This document shows positions 20,650 through 32,102 of a DNA stretch of 62,000 nucleotides, in pieces. The notes under the pieces were generated by a model that saw only the letters and a list, made by a program, of their open reading frames with translations, had not been told where the DNA came from and made no database searches. The stretch spans positions 127,561,317-127,623,316 of the forward strand of contig CM043958.1 in assembly GCA_014529385.2 (NCBI GenBank). The letters are read 5' to 3'. The DNA comes from Adiantum capillus-veneris (taxonomy: Eukaryota; Streptophyta; Polypodiopsida; Polypodiales; Pteridaceae). The translations under genes and the position numbers were made by a program. Numbering within the stretch: position 1 is the first letter of the stretch; the number at the start of each line of letters is the position of its first letter.

Positions 20650-21890
20650 CTCTGTACAAACTTTAAAATAACCAAAATTTCTTTCAAAAAAAGTTATTAC
20701 TAAAAATTTGAAAATAGACTTCCCTTGAACTTCCCACGACGATAGAAATCAAAGGGTTTAAGGAGAGATGTGGCATCGAGGTTTATTCCGTCAAGATCTC
20801 TTCTACTTTATCGTGTCTTCTCATGTACAATCTTATCAAACAAAAACAAATTTACACTTTAAATGACTACAAATATTATTTAACTTATCAAACAATCTAA
20901 AATATGGTAGACCTAGAATGCTCTTTCACATTAACAAACAAAAAAGTCCAAATTTCTTTTCATTAACTTTGATAAACATACATTTGTGAACAACTTCCAA
21001 GGAGTAGTGCGGTCATAGTTCTTACATCCATTCCATGATATGGCATGGTATGGGGTGACCTATCACATAAAAATATCTTTGGTATGAGTGCCCTCATGTT
21101 AGGAAAGGGTGTGTTGCTACTGATGAAAAGATGTTGCATTGTCCTACTAGGGATCTCTCCATGTTAGCATAATGATTTTTGGTGTAGTGGGAGCCACATT
21201 GCCGTTGAGGAGATCTTTGTGCCACCGTAAAAGCTTCATGTTATGCCAGTTCCTTGAGCCATTCTTGCAAACAACACCACTCAACTAGCATATTAAGAGG
21301 TCACCTTGTAACAAAAACATGTATGAATTCAACATTTGCAAGCTGTATAATAAAGACACTTGTTAATTATAAGTTGTACAAATGTTCAAGTATTTCCATC
21401 CAACTGGGAATAAACAATCCTAAAATATACATTATGATGAGATTACCCACCTCTAATAATCATGTATTTGAAGCACCTACCTGCAAGATGTAATAAAGAA
21501 GATTGTTTTAGAGGAAAAGTGGTGACACTTGGCCTCTCTAACCTGCAGCTTTTCACTATTTGTGAACAAAAGTAACCTTTGTGCCAAGCACTACAAAACA
21601 AGTAGAGGCAACACATTATACTTCAAAGTTTATGATAAGAAGAACACAACCAAAAGAAAGTAGTCTATTGTTACCTTGCACAAAGGGGTGTTTTATTTAA
21701 ATATATGATGGTACTGACAAGATATTGAAGAACCATCAACATTCATCTCACCGACGGTACGACGTTCTTGGGATAACCTCTTCTCACCCTCAAGTGTGGC
21801 CTTCGGTGCAAACGCCACGACAAGAAAACATGTATGCATACGATTTCTAATGTCCGTGAGCACATGGTAGCTGTTGCGTGAGGAAGCAAA
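20650..21890. other. TIR element interior, nothing identified
   Basis: AT-rich sequence with no convincing ORF on either strand. Confidence 0.5.
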
Positions 21891-21895
21891 AGATA

Positions 21896-22130
21896 AAAAG
21901 AGAGAGGGGGGAGGGAGAGGAAGGAACATGGGAGGAGAGAAGGGGGCAGTGGGGGAGTGGGAGAGAGAGGGGAGGAGAAGGAGAGAAGAGGACAGGGAGG
22001 AAGAGGGAGGAACATGGGAGGAGAGAAGGGGACAGTGGGGGAGAGGGGGAGAGAGAGGGGAGGAGGAGGAGAGAAGGGAGCAGGGAGGGAGAGGAGAGGG
22101 AGAAAGGAGGGAGGAGGAAGAGAGAACAAA
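21896..22130. repeat. Purine-rich (GA/GGA) tandem tract
   Basis: A 235 bp stretch almost free of pyrimidines on the plus strand. GGAACATGGGAGGAGAGAAG recurs at about 21923 and 22009, so a repeat of about 86 bp is superimposed. Frames on both strands stay open for compositional reasons only. Confidence 0.9.
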
Positions 22131-22132
22131 GG

Positions 22133-22168
22133 TTTTTTTTTTTTTTTTTGGGGGGGGGGGGGGGGGGT
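22133..22168. repeat. Poly-T then poly-G tract
   Basis: About 17 T followed by about 18 G, next to the purine tract. Length is likely unreliable in any read. Confidence 0.9.
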
Positions 22169-22624
22169 GTTTGAAATTGGACTTTTAGTGCTTGTAGGTT
22201 TTAAAAAAGGTCAAAAAATGATTTTTTGATATGCATATATGTTGGGGGGAAGTTTTAAGTAAAAAAGAAGTAAAAATAATTTTTTTGAAAAAAAGTCAAA
22301 TTTTGGCTCTTAGTGACCCACGTTTTTGCTGATGTGGTCACACCTCTTTACTCCCTTTACTTTCAAAAAGCTAGAGAGAGAAGGTGACCTCCTATGTCCA
22401 CATCCTACATGTGTCTAAAAAAAAAGCTAGAAAAGCCTACTCAAAAGTAGCTTCTTGAATGTCCTTGTCCCTTTAACCCTACACAACATTAACCTTAATC
22501 CCTAAAAATTAGGATTCTTTACAAGGCCCATGCAAGGTCCATATTTCTCCTAATATAGAGTACAAATGTGCTGTCGGGCTATGTGTCCGACTAGGTGGGT
22601 GCCTGTTTGATCTGTCTCATAACA

Positions 22625-22637
22625 GTCCCCCCTTCCT
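22625..22637 (-). other. Polypurine tract of element D
   Basis: On the minus strand this reads AGGAAGGGGGGAC immediately before the 3' LTR start TGTTATGAGAC, the normal plus-strand primer position. It fixes D's orientation as minus. Confidence 0.8.
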
Positions 22638-24620
22638 AAATCATGTCATCCACGACCTTGTGCAATCTCGTCATAGGGTTGTCTTCAACTTTGTCTTCAA
22701 GGTTGGTCTTCAGCTTGGGAAGTGCATAGGCATTGATGACGCTCTCCCCTTTCTTGAGTGATTCATATCTGCCATGTTCTTGATACGTGACTTGATCTTT
22801 GGGTTTCAAGAGACAACTTTTCTTCTTGTTTTGCATTTGCCTCTTTGTTGCCAATCTTAGCCGCCGCTGTAAAGATAGATGTTGATGTGTTTGAAACTGA
22901 TCCTCTTTGTTGCATGGACCTTTTGATGGATTTGCTTTCAAGGTCCACTGTATTAATAGGTCACCAATGTTGAAGCATTGTATGAGCTACATATGGTTGT
23001 TGTGGATGGCTCGCTTGCTGAAGTTTTCATTGCTTATCGTTGTAGGTCATTCTTTGACTTGATATTGTTGTCCCTTCTTGTTGTCGCCCATGAAGATTAG
23101 AGATGTTCTTGATAAGTGTGTTTTGATCTGCAGATCTACATCCAAGTTGTTGTTGATTGATGTGGGTAGCTATTTCTTTATTGCTGATGTAGAAGGAATA
23201 TATACAAGAAGATAATGATGATGGTTTCTAGATTAGGGTCTAAAATCTGGATGACCAAAGGAAAAAAACCCAATGGAAAAAAAGTGCCTTTGGTATAGGC
23301 TCTTATTGGAGTTGAGCATTTGGACTTGAAGTACCTGTCATGCAAGGCGAGTGCTTGGGAGAAACAAAGGTAGAGTGTCTAATGCAAGTGCCAATTATGG
23401 GATACTCTATATGCATACGAGAAATTTATCGAACAAAAGCATGTAGTGTAAGAGATGGAGATGATGGGTGCTTCAAGGAACAAATATAGCATGTGTGACA
23501 TCAAAGGACGTTTCAATAGCTTCTATGTTCCAAAAAGGGTTTTTGATGTAGAAGCTTCTCCACTAATACCTCACCGTGCTAAGTGCGTGAGTGTCTTTTG
23601 GACTTCTTGTTTCACTTACCACTATACTACAACAACTTCAACTCTTATGCTCACCTATACCAGCATGAGAAACACAATGTAATTATGCTCAACTCTTCCA
23701 GCTTGAGCAGTACCTAGAATAGTTAAGATTCTTAGACCACATATAATATTACATGAAGCTTTGGGACTAACACCTCACTCATTTAGCGGCTTAGTTGCTC
23801 GACTCAGACTTTTATGCCATGTATGTTTAATGGTGACTCGGACTTACCTGTTCAAGGCGAGAAACCCAATTCCATAAGTTCTAAAAATTTAAGCCTCTTC
23901 CATTGTGTTGGTCATTGGATGCCACCTTTTGCCAAGTAGGTTGGCATATTTTGGCTCTTGTTGACTTACTTGTCGTACGTTCCCACTGCTTTGTGAAGCA
24001 AGTCCTTCAGCTCTTGTAGGGACTGGTGTAGCCTTTGCTTTATCTTGCATGAGAAGTGGTTGAATTTTTGTGTGGGTTCTTTGTGTTTGAGTTTCCACGA
24101 GCAATTTCTGGACCCATCTTGCTTTTGGTCCTTGTATGACCGTCTTTGGCATTTTACATTCTTCTATAATTTGATGGACACTAGGCTTTGATATCTAGAC
24201 CTGATGATTTCCGTTGTAGAAGCCTTGATTCTCTAGTTGATGACGAGGTATCCATTTGTAGATTGGAGTAGTCTTGGTTGCAGTTGGCTTTTGTTGGCTT
24301 TTGGTTGTCAGCTTGTGATGCTTGATTTCTCTTGGTTGTTCTAGGTTGAGCTACAAATTTTGGCAACCATATTTGAGTGTTACCTTTGTAAAATCCTTGA
24401 CTCCAATCAAGTAGCTTGATTGGAATCATCCGTTGCTTCACCTGTTTGTGTTGGGTAGCTTTGTCGAGGTCTGACTTTGGTACCCATACTTGTTGTGTTG
24501 CTTGTTTGGAAGGCCTTTTCTTCTGCATTTTGTTGTTGTTACTTCTCTTGCATGAGGTTTTGGTATTCCACTGATTTCTCAGTTTTCTCCTTGTAGAACT
24601 TATTTCTTGAGGTGAGTAGA
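22638..24620 (-). pseudogene. Element D 3' region: Gln/Lys-rich ORF remnants
   Basis: Minus-strand pieces 24528-24181 and 24152-23889 are rich in Gln, Lys and Ser. They carry spaced aromatic-Pro-Lys motifs: QQVWVPKSDLDKATQ, NTQIWLPKFVAQPRT, KARWVQKLLVETQTQ. Element AB has the same style downstream of its second protease (WVPK, QWRVK repeats), so this is the equivalent 3' domain. A weaker piece lies at 22941-22636. No known domain is recognised; a nucleic-acid-binding or structural role is only a guess from composition. Stops and gaps make it non-functional. Confidence 0.5.
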
Positions 24621-24666
24621 TCCAAGCTGTTACTTTAGGCTTTTTGGACCAGACATGAGTGTTTCC
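24610..24666. repeat. 57 bp direct repeat flanking chromovirus insert, left
   Basis: GGTGAGTAGATCCAAGCTGT and ACTTTAGGCTTTTTGGACC recur with a few changes at 26080-26136. The two copies bracket the foreign plus-strand segment 24667-26079. Confidence 0.85.
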
Positions 24667-26079
24667 TTAAAAGTATCTTCATATAGTAGAATCTCAATAT
24701 TATTGGACCTCCCTTTAAAAAGATGTTGTACATATGTTGCACAATGTTTTGTTTGTCAAAAAATCAAGCGTCATCATGATAAGCAATGTGATTTTTTGAT
24801 GCCTTTATCTATTCTTGACTCTCCTTGGTAACACATTTTTATGGATTTTACTACCGAAGTTACACTCACTCGTGCACAAAATGATATGATTTGGACCATC
24901 ATAGATAGACTTAGCAAGCAATCTTACTTCCTATCTTATAAGAACACCCTCTCAACTAAGCAAGCGACGCAATTTTTTCTTAAGCATATTTTTGTTTTGC
25001 ATGGAATTCTTAAATCTATCATATCTGATCAAGATAGATATTTTTGCAATGATTTTTGGGTGACGTTTCATAGATTTATGCACTCAATTAGACTTTACTG
25101 CTGCATTTCATTAGGAACCAAAGTGACCAATAGCGTCATTCTAGGCCTTTTATGAACATGCACTCATGAGAGGCCATGAACTTTGGACACATACATTTAC
25201 TTGCTTCAATTTGAATACAACACTCCTCATTTATCCATGGGAAAATCACCTATTTGAATTATAAATGGATACTCATTGCCTAATCCTTTGTCTCATGTTT
25301 CTCATGAAGTACCACATGCTAATGAAATTGCTCGATAATACACCCAGTTTAGAGCAAGCAAAATAAGAAATTCACAAAGCACAACATGCATACATGAAAC
25401 AAGCAAAAAAAAAGAGACAACCCATGGAATTGAAAGAGGGAGATTTTGTACTTCTTTGCATTGAAAAGAAACATCTTAAGATCATAGAGACCATTCTTGT
25501 TATCAAGATTGCACCACGGTATTATGGTCCCTTTAAATCATTAATCGTATTAATGCTAATTTCTTTCAATTAGCTCTCCCTGACTCTTGAAAAATTCACA
25601 ATATATTTCACATAAGTCTCCTTTCAAAGGTTCTCTACATCACTTCCTATCATTGATGATCCACCTTTTTCAAAAAAAGATTATGAAATTATTGATCCTA
25701 GGACCATCATAGACCATCAAGACACTTTGACAAGTAGTGCTATGTTGCATCATAAGTATTTACTTAAGTATAAGAACCATGGCTTTGAAAGTGACAAATG
25801 GATGCTAGAGAGGCTTTCCCACTCTCATCCTAGTATCTTAGAAGATTATCAAACTTCTAGAATTATTTTTTACCTAGGATTTTTCCTTTGGCTGATGAGT
25901 ATGGTATTTCATACCTGAGGTTTGCCTTGCTAGTTTGTAGTATTTGATACTTGAGATTCACTCTTTTTTCAGTGCATCATTTGAGATTCTACTATAAGAT
26001 TTGAGATTCTTTATTCTTCATTTGAGATTCTACTATAAGATTTGAGAGTCTTTATTCTACATTTGAGATTTTACTATAA
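24667..26079 (+). pseudogene. Chromovirus integrase and chromodomain fragment, opposite strand to D
   Basis: A decayed zinc-binding end near 24730-24790 is followed by the integrase core 24841-25155: MDFTTEVTLTRAQNDMIWTI, IIDRLSKQSYFL, and the second Asp in SIISDQDRYFCNDF. Many breaks follow. The chromodomain is readable at 25727-25918 (SSAMLHHKYLLKYKNHGFES, then DKWMLERLSHS). Positions 25945-26079 hold two to three tandem copies of TTTGAGATTCTACTATAAG. No LTR or primer site is seen. The piece is inserted in D in reverse orientation between 57 bp direct repeats. Confidence 0.82.
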
Positions 26080-26136
26080 GGTTGAGTAGATCCAAATTGT
26101 TACTTTAGGCTTTTTGGACCATACATTAGTGTTGCC
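26080..26136. repeat. 57 bp direct repeat flanking chromovirus insert, right
   Basis: Second copy (GTTGAGTAGATCCAAATTGT and following), about 90% identical to 24610-24666 by eye. Confidence 0.85.
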
Positions 26137-27040
26137 ATGCCAAAGCTAGAAATCAAAAATTTTGAACTTGTGTATGCTATATCCTCTAGCTCTTTGATTG
26201 GTGGCTTAGCCATCATTATCCACGTTCCATAAGTCATTAGATTCTTTATCGCTTTTGGATCTATCACACTGAGCATGTGGTTTTGAGTCATGTTTCTTTG
26301 TCTATGCTAAATTTGATCGTCGTAGGAGACAGTTGATCTTCTTCCTTATCCATGTTCTTGTCTTGATCTTGAGTTTGTTGAGAATTTGATGAACTTGCAA
26401 ACTTTGCTTTTTCATCTGCTTTCATTTGCTCTTTATCTAGAGTCGATTTTTTTGAAACAGCTTTTGTCGATTCTTCAGGTATGTCAATGATGACAATTCT
26501 TGTGGTTGCTCTGCTTCCTTTGTTTGCACTTTGGCTTCATGCTCCAAGATGTAGCCATCTGTCTCACCATTTCTGCTTTCACACTCACAAACTTCGTTAG
26601 CTTCCTTGAACATCTTTATCATAAATAAAGGAGTTATATCATAGCCATATTTGTCGCAAAATTTGGTGTTGGTTGCCTCATTTATGCAGACATCAAGGGT
26701 GGCAAGTATCAACTACCATCCAAAAGGTTCCAACTTCTCTTCTGAAAAAGGCTCTGGTACATATGCCTCATCTTGTACTGACCTATCATAAATGCAATCC
26801 TCTTTTTTTAAACTACCACCCTCAGAAGCTCCACATGTCCAGTTGTGAGATTTGTTTTGTAGCCAAGAAGGTATTTCTTCTTCTTGATCAATTGTTGGAG
26901 TTTAATTCTTCTCCAGGGGTTCGTTCCATATCTCTATAACTATGGTCTGTGACACTGATCTTCGTAGTGACATCTTTGTGTCTTTGGTATATGTAGTCAT
27001 AGCCCCGTTCTTGTACCATTTTGAGCTGATGCATAAATGC
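26137..27040 (-). pseudogene. Element D linker after protease
   Basis: Minus-strand text 26712-26437 (NEATNTKFCDKYGYDITPLF, then acidic and Lys/Gln-rich) matches in style the linker between protease and RT in AB (50270-49590). 26291-26137 continues with KPPIKELEDIAYTSSK. Where RT should begin there is none: the sequence passes directly into the 3' region. It is broken by stops. Confidence 0.55.
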
Positions 27041-27430
27041 TCAGCCCAATATGATATCAAAATTGCTTCTCTCGTTGAAATTCATAATATTGAATGTGTT
27101 TTCATATGCAATTTTGCAAGAGGTTACTATTGTTTGTTCCAAAGTGCCAATAGGTCTCTCCAGGTACCCATCCATTAATTGAAGTTTCATTCTAATTTTC
27201 CTTAGAGCAGGTTTTTTCCATTTTTCCCACATTGCTTTGGTTGCAATGGCAATTCCTGCCCCACTATCTAATATAGCCATCATATTTACTCCTTTGTACT
27301 CAAGTATAAGGTGGTGTTTCCTTCTTCTCTTTCATAGTAGTTACCCACATTATTTATTGGCACTATATCATGTTTAGTTTTTTTCGAGGTTTGGTTATTC
27401 AATGTTTTTGGAGACAATTGGTGGCGGATT
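27041..27430 (-). pseudogene. Element D retropepsin (aspartic protease)
   Basis: AILDSGAGIAIATKAMWEKW contains the DSG active site. It is followed by KIRMKLQLMDGYLERPIG and NFDIILG, the closing ILG motif of Ty3 retropepsins. It aligns closely with the AB (50660-51079) and C (61621 onward) proteases. Upstream residues toward 27430 are in other frames. Confidence 0.85.
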
Positions 27431-27684
27431 TACCAGCCCTATTTTATCCAAATTTTTTCCCACATCGTCCCAAAGATGAGGTCTTATTTGCAATAACTCA
27501 GATAGAGAGCGTACAACGGATAGGGAATGACATCAGCTCATGAAGAGTTTTCATATCCATCATCTTAGGATTAGCCTTCCATTGAGATGGTACTTTTTTA
27601 CTTATGATCTGGTTTCATGGTTGCCAATGAATGAAGGTAACGTCTTCAAAGATTAAGGTTTGCTGTCTTCTGACATTTTTGTAC

Positions 27685-29827
27685 CTACATTTGCAACCTC
27701 TCTTTTTCATACCTTGGATGAAGATATGTCAACCACCTATCCTCTTGGGTTTGATTGGGTTTTAGCCTAAATTCATAGGCCTTCAAAATTGCATCTAAAG
27801 GTTCAAAGACTTTGTTAACCAAGATTGAACCTCTCGAGTTAGTCTTTAACCTTTTAGGTCCCTTTGCATTTTCTTGCTTTCTCTCTCTCATCTAACCTGT
27901 TCTTTTGTTTGATTCAGTTCAGTTTCCAAAGGAGATTTTCTCCTGTATCCTTTTTGCTTTCATTTTGTCTCATTTGGATTTCCATGATTTTCTTCCTATT
28001 CTCACCGATAAGTTTTCAATTTCTCTTTGAACAGGCAATATGTCTTCCTCCTTAGAGATTTCTTTTTTAGTAGCTTCTTGAGCTTGATCTCGAGTCATCA
28101 CCTTTACAGGAATGGAAGGTTCTACCTCGGATCCACTTGAAGAAGGCATCACACCTACAACATTCATTGTTGCTTTCCCTTTGTAGTCTGGACTTTTAGC
28201 AAAATGTTGGCGTAGATGGTCGCTTCCACAACATTCATAGAATACAAATAATTCTATTTGTGGACCCTTGTTTGGACAACCTCTTGCCCAATGATCACCT
28301 CCACACTTATAGCATGGACCTTCTTGTTTCAGAGCTGGTGATCCAACCAATGGTTTTCCTTTCTTGGTAAGAATATTCTTTGACCCATACTCACGATTGG
28401 CTATGAACATGAGAATATTTGCATCCATGGAGTACTGGTTTTTCACAGGTTGTGGCACATGTGTTACCTGAGTGTAGTTGACTATTACTCTACCACCATT
28501 CAAAAGATGCGGTTGTTGCCCTAACATTTGTTTCATCTTTGGTTGAGTGCTACACCATGAAGTGGGATGATCCCCTCCACAAGTATTACATCTCCTCAAT
28601 TGAGGTTGTCGTACATTCAGGTTTTGTTTGTAGCCTTGGTTTATTCTTCTAATCACCACTTTGACCATTTGGTCAAAGCTCTACATTGTAGAAGTTTGAA
28701 CATCTTTCTTTGTTGTGGGTTCGCTCTTCAGAGATGAGGCACTACTAGTCGTGTTGTCTGGATCTTCAGTCACCTCTCCATAGGCTTTACAATTGTCAAC
28801 TAGATATAGAGCTTCTCTAGCGACTTTCTCAAATGTCGTGCATCCTTTTAGATGTAGGTCCTTTTTGAGAGTTTCATTCATCAAGCCCTTTATGAAGAAA
28901 ATTGATAATCTCTTATCTTGCAATAGCTCTCTCCAGGACATATCTCGATGTATTGTTTGCAGCGAAGCAGAGCTTCCTTCACTCTCTTGTTGTTTTTCTC
29001 TTTGAAAGCGTAGATTTTAGACACTGTGTTGTGTTTGATTCCCCTTTTTGAGAGCTCCTCTACAAACTCTTGTAAGAGTTGTGCTATGTTTGGAAAATCA
29101 TCTCTATTAAGAGGTTGGAACCACATCAAAGCCATTCCTTCTAATGTCAACCCGAATCTCTCATACTGAGTATGGAAATCCACAATCTGTTTAGCTCTCA
29201 AAACTTGTTTGAAGAGTGATACATGAGCATATGGATCCCCTGACCCATTATACTTTGTCTTGACACATTGAGCCACTTGATATGGTCATTATTGTTGTGG
29301 TTTAGTCACCAATATAACCAATTTGTGGTCTCTTGGAAAGGCGTCTCTCGTCCTCTCCTTTGATCTTGAAGAAAATCTTGGTGGAATCCTCTCTGATATG
29401 TGCTCTGGCATCGTTTTTGAAAGTAAGTAGATATTGGAGTATCCTTGTATGTATATCATTCTAGGTCAATTGGATCAACAAGTATGTACTCTCTCCCATA
29501 CTTATCTACCATCAAAACTTGCACTCCGTTGACATTTGTATACGTGAACGCATAGAGATTCTTATGTGTGGTCAACTCTCTAGCATAGGGTTCTACACAC
29601 TTGTAGAAGATATATGGACCTCCATTTGTGAACCTATACAAGCCCTCATGAGTGTAATCCGTAAGAACTCTCATGGATTCATTGGATTTGATGAATCTCA
29701 CGTTCGGTTTGTTGATCAGGGGATGCCTTTCCTCTAGGTATTCTCCCAATCCCCTTGTTGTCGGCATTGCAGCATTTTTCATGTCTCTGAGTGGAGTAGA
29801 CAATCCTGGTGGTGGATGATTTGTCAT
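27685..29827 (-). pseudogene. Element D gag with zinc knuckles
   Basis: Starts MTNHPPPGLSTPLRDMKNA at 29827. The capsid body is at 29276-28681 (KTKYNGSGDPYAHVSLFKQV, GLTLEGMALMWFQPL, KRLSIFFIKGLMNETL across a frame change). Nucleocapsid part: CNTCGGDHPTSWC near 28580, CYKCGGDHWARGC near 28300, and a degenerate third knuckle CCGSDHLRQHF. Then MPSSSGSEVEPSIPVKVMTR and a charged tail down to ILVNKVFEPLDAILKA (27685-27891). The same order occurs in C and AB. Several stops and frame changes are present. Confidence 0.85.
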
Positions 29828-30293
29828 GATTAAGGCTCACTCAAGACTGTCAAGATAGTCCTTGACAAGCCCACTTTCTCTTAGTGCAACTTATCCCTTT
29901 TTGTCCTTGATCATGTCTCTCAAAAGTCAAGAATTTGTGACGTTTTTGGTTCCTGAACACTAGCCTTGGGGTACCCTAAAAGTTTGGATTTAGTAAACCT
30001 AGGAAAGTTCATCTCTAAACCTAGAAAAAATCATCTCTAAATTCAGTCCTATTGCCTGCAAGCTTTCTTCTTGTCTTTACCTAACTCAATTTGGAGTTTT
30101 TGATTCAAAAGTTAGAGCACTTTTGGTGAATTGCGCTTGAAACAACACTCAAAACAGTCTTAGGACCAGAACACAAGAACTTTGGCTTGCATCTTGGTCT
30201 CCAAAAGGTATTTTTAGCTCAAACTTGAGATTTGGGATGTTCTCAAGTATGCCTACAAGATCACCAAGTCAAATGCCCCCACTATGCTGAGAT
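29828..30293 (-). other. Element D leader, gag-proximal part
   Basis: Non-coding, between the palindromic array and the gag start. Confidence 0.6.
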
Positions 30294-32102
30294 ACATGGA
30301 TTGAGATCCATGTTCCTCTGTCAAATTTTTTCGTCCAAATTTTCATATGTAGGCTCTGTGCCAATTTTCCTCAAATTCTAAGGTTGAGGTACATGGATCG
30401 CAATCCATGTTCAAGCACATTTGGACTTGATCTCTTGGCAGCTTGTTACACTCTATGTTCACAAGCTAAATCTCAAATCTTTTTGGATATGGACTTATTT
30501 TGACAGGTCAAATGGCCAACACTAGGTTTGTACAACGGTTTTCAATCTGTCACGTGTTTTGCTCCCTTTTGACATAAATTTACTAATTTTTTCCAAATTG
30601 GACTTGGAGATATGTTTCCTTGTGTGCATATGCACCAGTGATATGGAAAGTTTTAGGTCAAGCTGTCACTATGGGTACATGGATCGTGATCCATGTTTGG
30701 AGCCCAAATTGACTATTTTTGGTACCATCAAATTCACATGATTAGTAGGTCCTATGGTATCAATTGTTTTTAAAATGGACCTCTGGATTGAAAATAAGGA
30801 CAATTTTGGCACTTGCTCAGAGTACTTGGTAGTTTTGGGCTTTTGGTTTGGTTTTTGATATCCAAATTCAATTTTGAAAAGACCACTAGATTCCTTGTGA
30901 TGTCCTCTAGTTATGGTTCAAATTTAGTATCAATCTGTGATGGAGAAACATGGATCTCCATCCATGTAACTCTGTGTCAGATGGTAATGAAACTTGACTC
31001 ACAGCTTGCCCTTGGTCCATTGATCCCTGCTATATGGTTTTTGTGTGATTTGGACTTGTTTAGGTCATGCAAAAGTCAATCCCTAGGTCTGTTTTAGGGT
31101 TTTCACCTTGAACTGTTTTTGACACTTTTGATGTTTTTTTGGACTTTTTTGACAAAACTCCTTTGGAGACTTTTGTTCACAATGGTCTTTGCTATAGATT
31201 TGGAAAGTTTCTGTCCAAAAATTTCTCAGGGATACATGGATCGCGATCCATGTTCCACCACTTTTGGATCTGAACTTTTGGTGTGTTGATAGCTTGTGAT
31301 GTTTGCAGCTTCCTCCACAAAGAATTTTTGGATTTGAAACAGTTTTGCCTAACCAAAACCGACTTTTAGAGTCTGCTACGACAGTTTTGACAATGTTCTA
31401 TTTTTGGCTCTTTGACCAGTTTTTGCAACTTTTTTGCATATAGTTCTTTTGGGAAAGTTGTTCCAAATGGTACCACCTATCTACTGCTTAAATCTCAACA
31501 AAATGTTTTTGATAGGTACATGGATCACGATCCATGTTTCGTCACATTTGAACACCAAATTTGGCTTGATGATTACATGTAGTGTCAGTAGTCTATTCCA
31601 CCACTTCTTTTTGGATTTGGATAATTTTCCCCCAGTCAAAAGTGAGTTTTTTCTGTCTGCTTTGCAATTCTTGACTAGTTTTTGAATTTGGCTATTTTGA
31701 CCAACTTTTTTCAATTTTTTGACATGGTCCCTTTTGGCAAAGTTATTCCACTAGTTATCAGGGATGTACTTGTTAAATATCAACCCCAAATGTCAAAAGG
31801 TACATGAATCGCGATCCATGCTTGACAAAAAAATTTCATGAATTTTGTTTTGTTGGTTCTATATTCCTTGTAGAGGCTAAATCTCACCCCTTTTTGAATT
31901 TGGATCCCAAAATCTCAAGATTTGCCCAATTTTGTGTTTAAATCCCTGTTTTGGTGTTTTTGTCCTAACAACCAATTTTGATGTGATTTTTGAGTTTTTC
32001 CTCCAAGCAAACTTTATCAGAGAGATATCCCACTGATGCACAATGTCACTGATCACTTTTTCCCAAAAATGGTATATGGGGTACATGGATCCCGATCCAT
32101 GT
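30294..32102. repeat. Eight palindromic boxes at ~283 bp spacing in D's leader
   Basis: Boxes of the form ACATGGATCGCGATCCATGT start at 30294, 30391, 30677, 30948, 31234, 31518, 31802 and 32083. Apart from the first step (97 bp), the spacing is 286, 271, 286, 284, 284 and 281 bp. The copy at 31234 is a perfect 20 bp palindrome; the others differ mostly in the central four bases (TTGA, CGCA, CGTG, CTCC, CGCG, CACG, CGCG, CCCG) while the outer arms stay. Text between boxes is a diverged tandem unit (GGAAAGTT and TTTTTGACA recur). The array is in the transcribed leader of D, so it would be present in both DNA and genomic RNA. Function unknown. Confidence 0.92.

Larger units (their letters stand above)
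16968..22554. mobile_element. Unclassified 5.6 kb terminal-inverted-repeat element inside D's LTR
   Basis: Left end ATTAGGAAAAATATGAACC and right end (reverse complement) ATTAGGAGAAATATGGACC form an imperfect inverted repeat. It continues with gaps to a shared GGGATTAAGGTTAAT some 50-70 bp in. The flanking LTR text is contiguous in the uninterrupted right LTR, which proves insertion. Flanking triplets are ATC (left) and ATA (right), suggesting a 3 bp duplication with one change. No transposase is recognisable. Inside are G-runs (17151-17172, 19552-19570), a 466 bp tandem duplication, a purine-rich tract and poly-T/poly-G. It is probably non-autonomous; superfamily unknown. Confidence 0.72.
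15897..22624 (-). repeat. Element D 3' LTR, interrupted by a TIR element
   Basis: Matches the right LTR from GTTAGCAGGTCACCGCGACG onward (the terminal TG is mutated to CG) to CTCATAACA at 22624. A 5587 bp insertion splits it at 16967/22555. Without the insertion it is about 1.14 kb against 910 bp on the right; the excess is a 204 bp tandem duplication at 16538-16945. Confidence 0.88.

Noticed and set aside
21693-22229. Proline-rich and Gly/Glu-rich ORFs
   Set aside because: Compositional product of a 235 bp purine tract and poly-G.
30294-32102. CRISPR-like array
   Set aside because: Repeats are palindromic and regularly spaced, but the spacers are ~260 bp diverged tandem units, not unique 30-40 bp spacers, and the setting is a eukaryotic retrotransposon leader.
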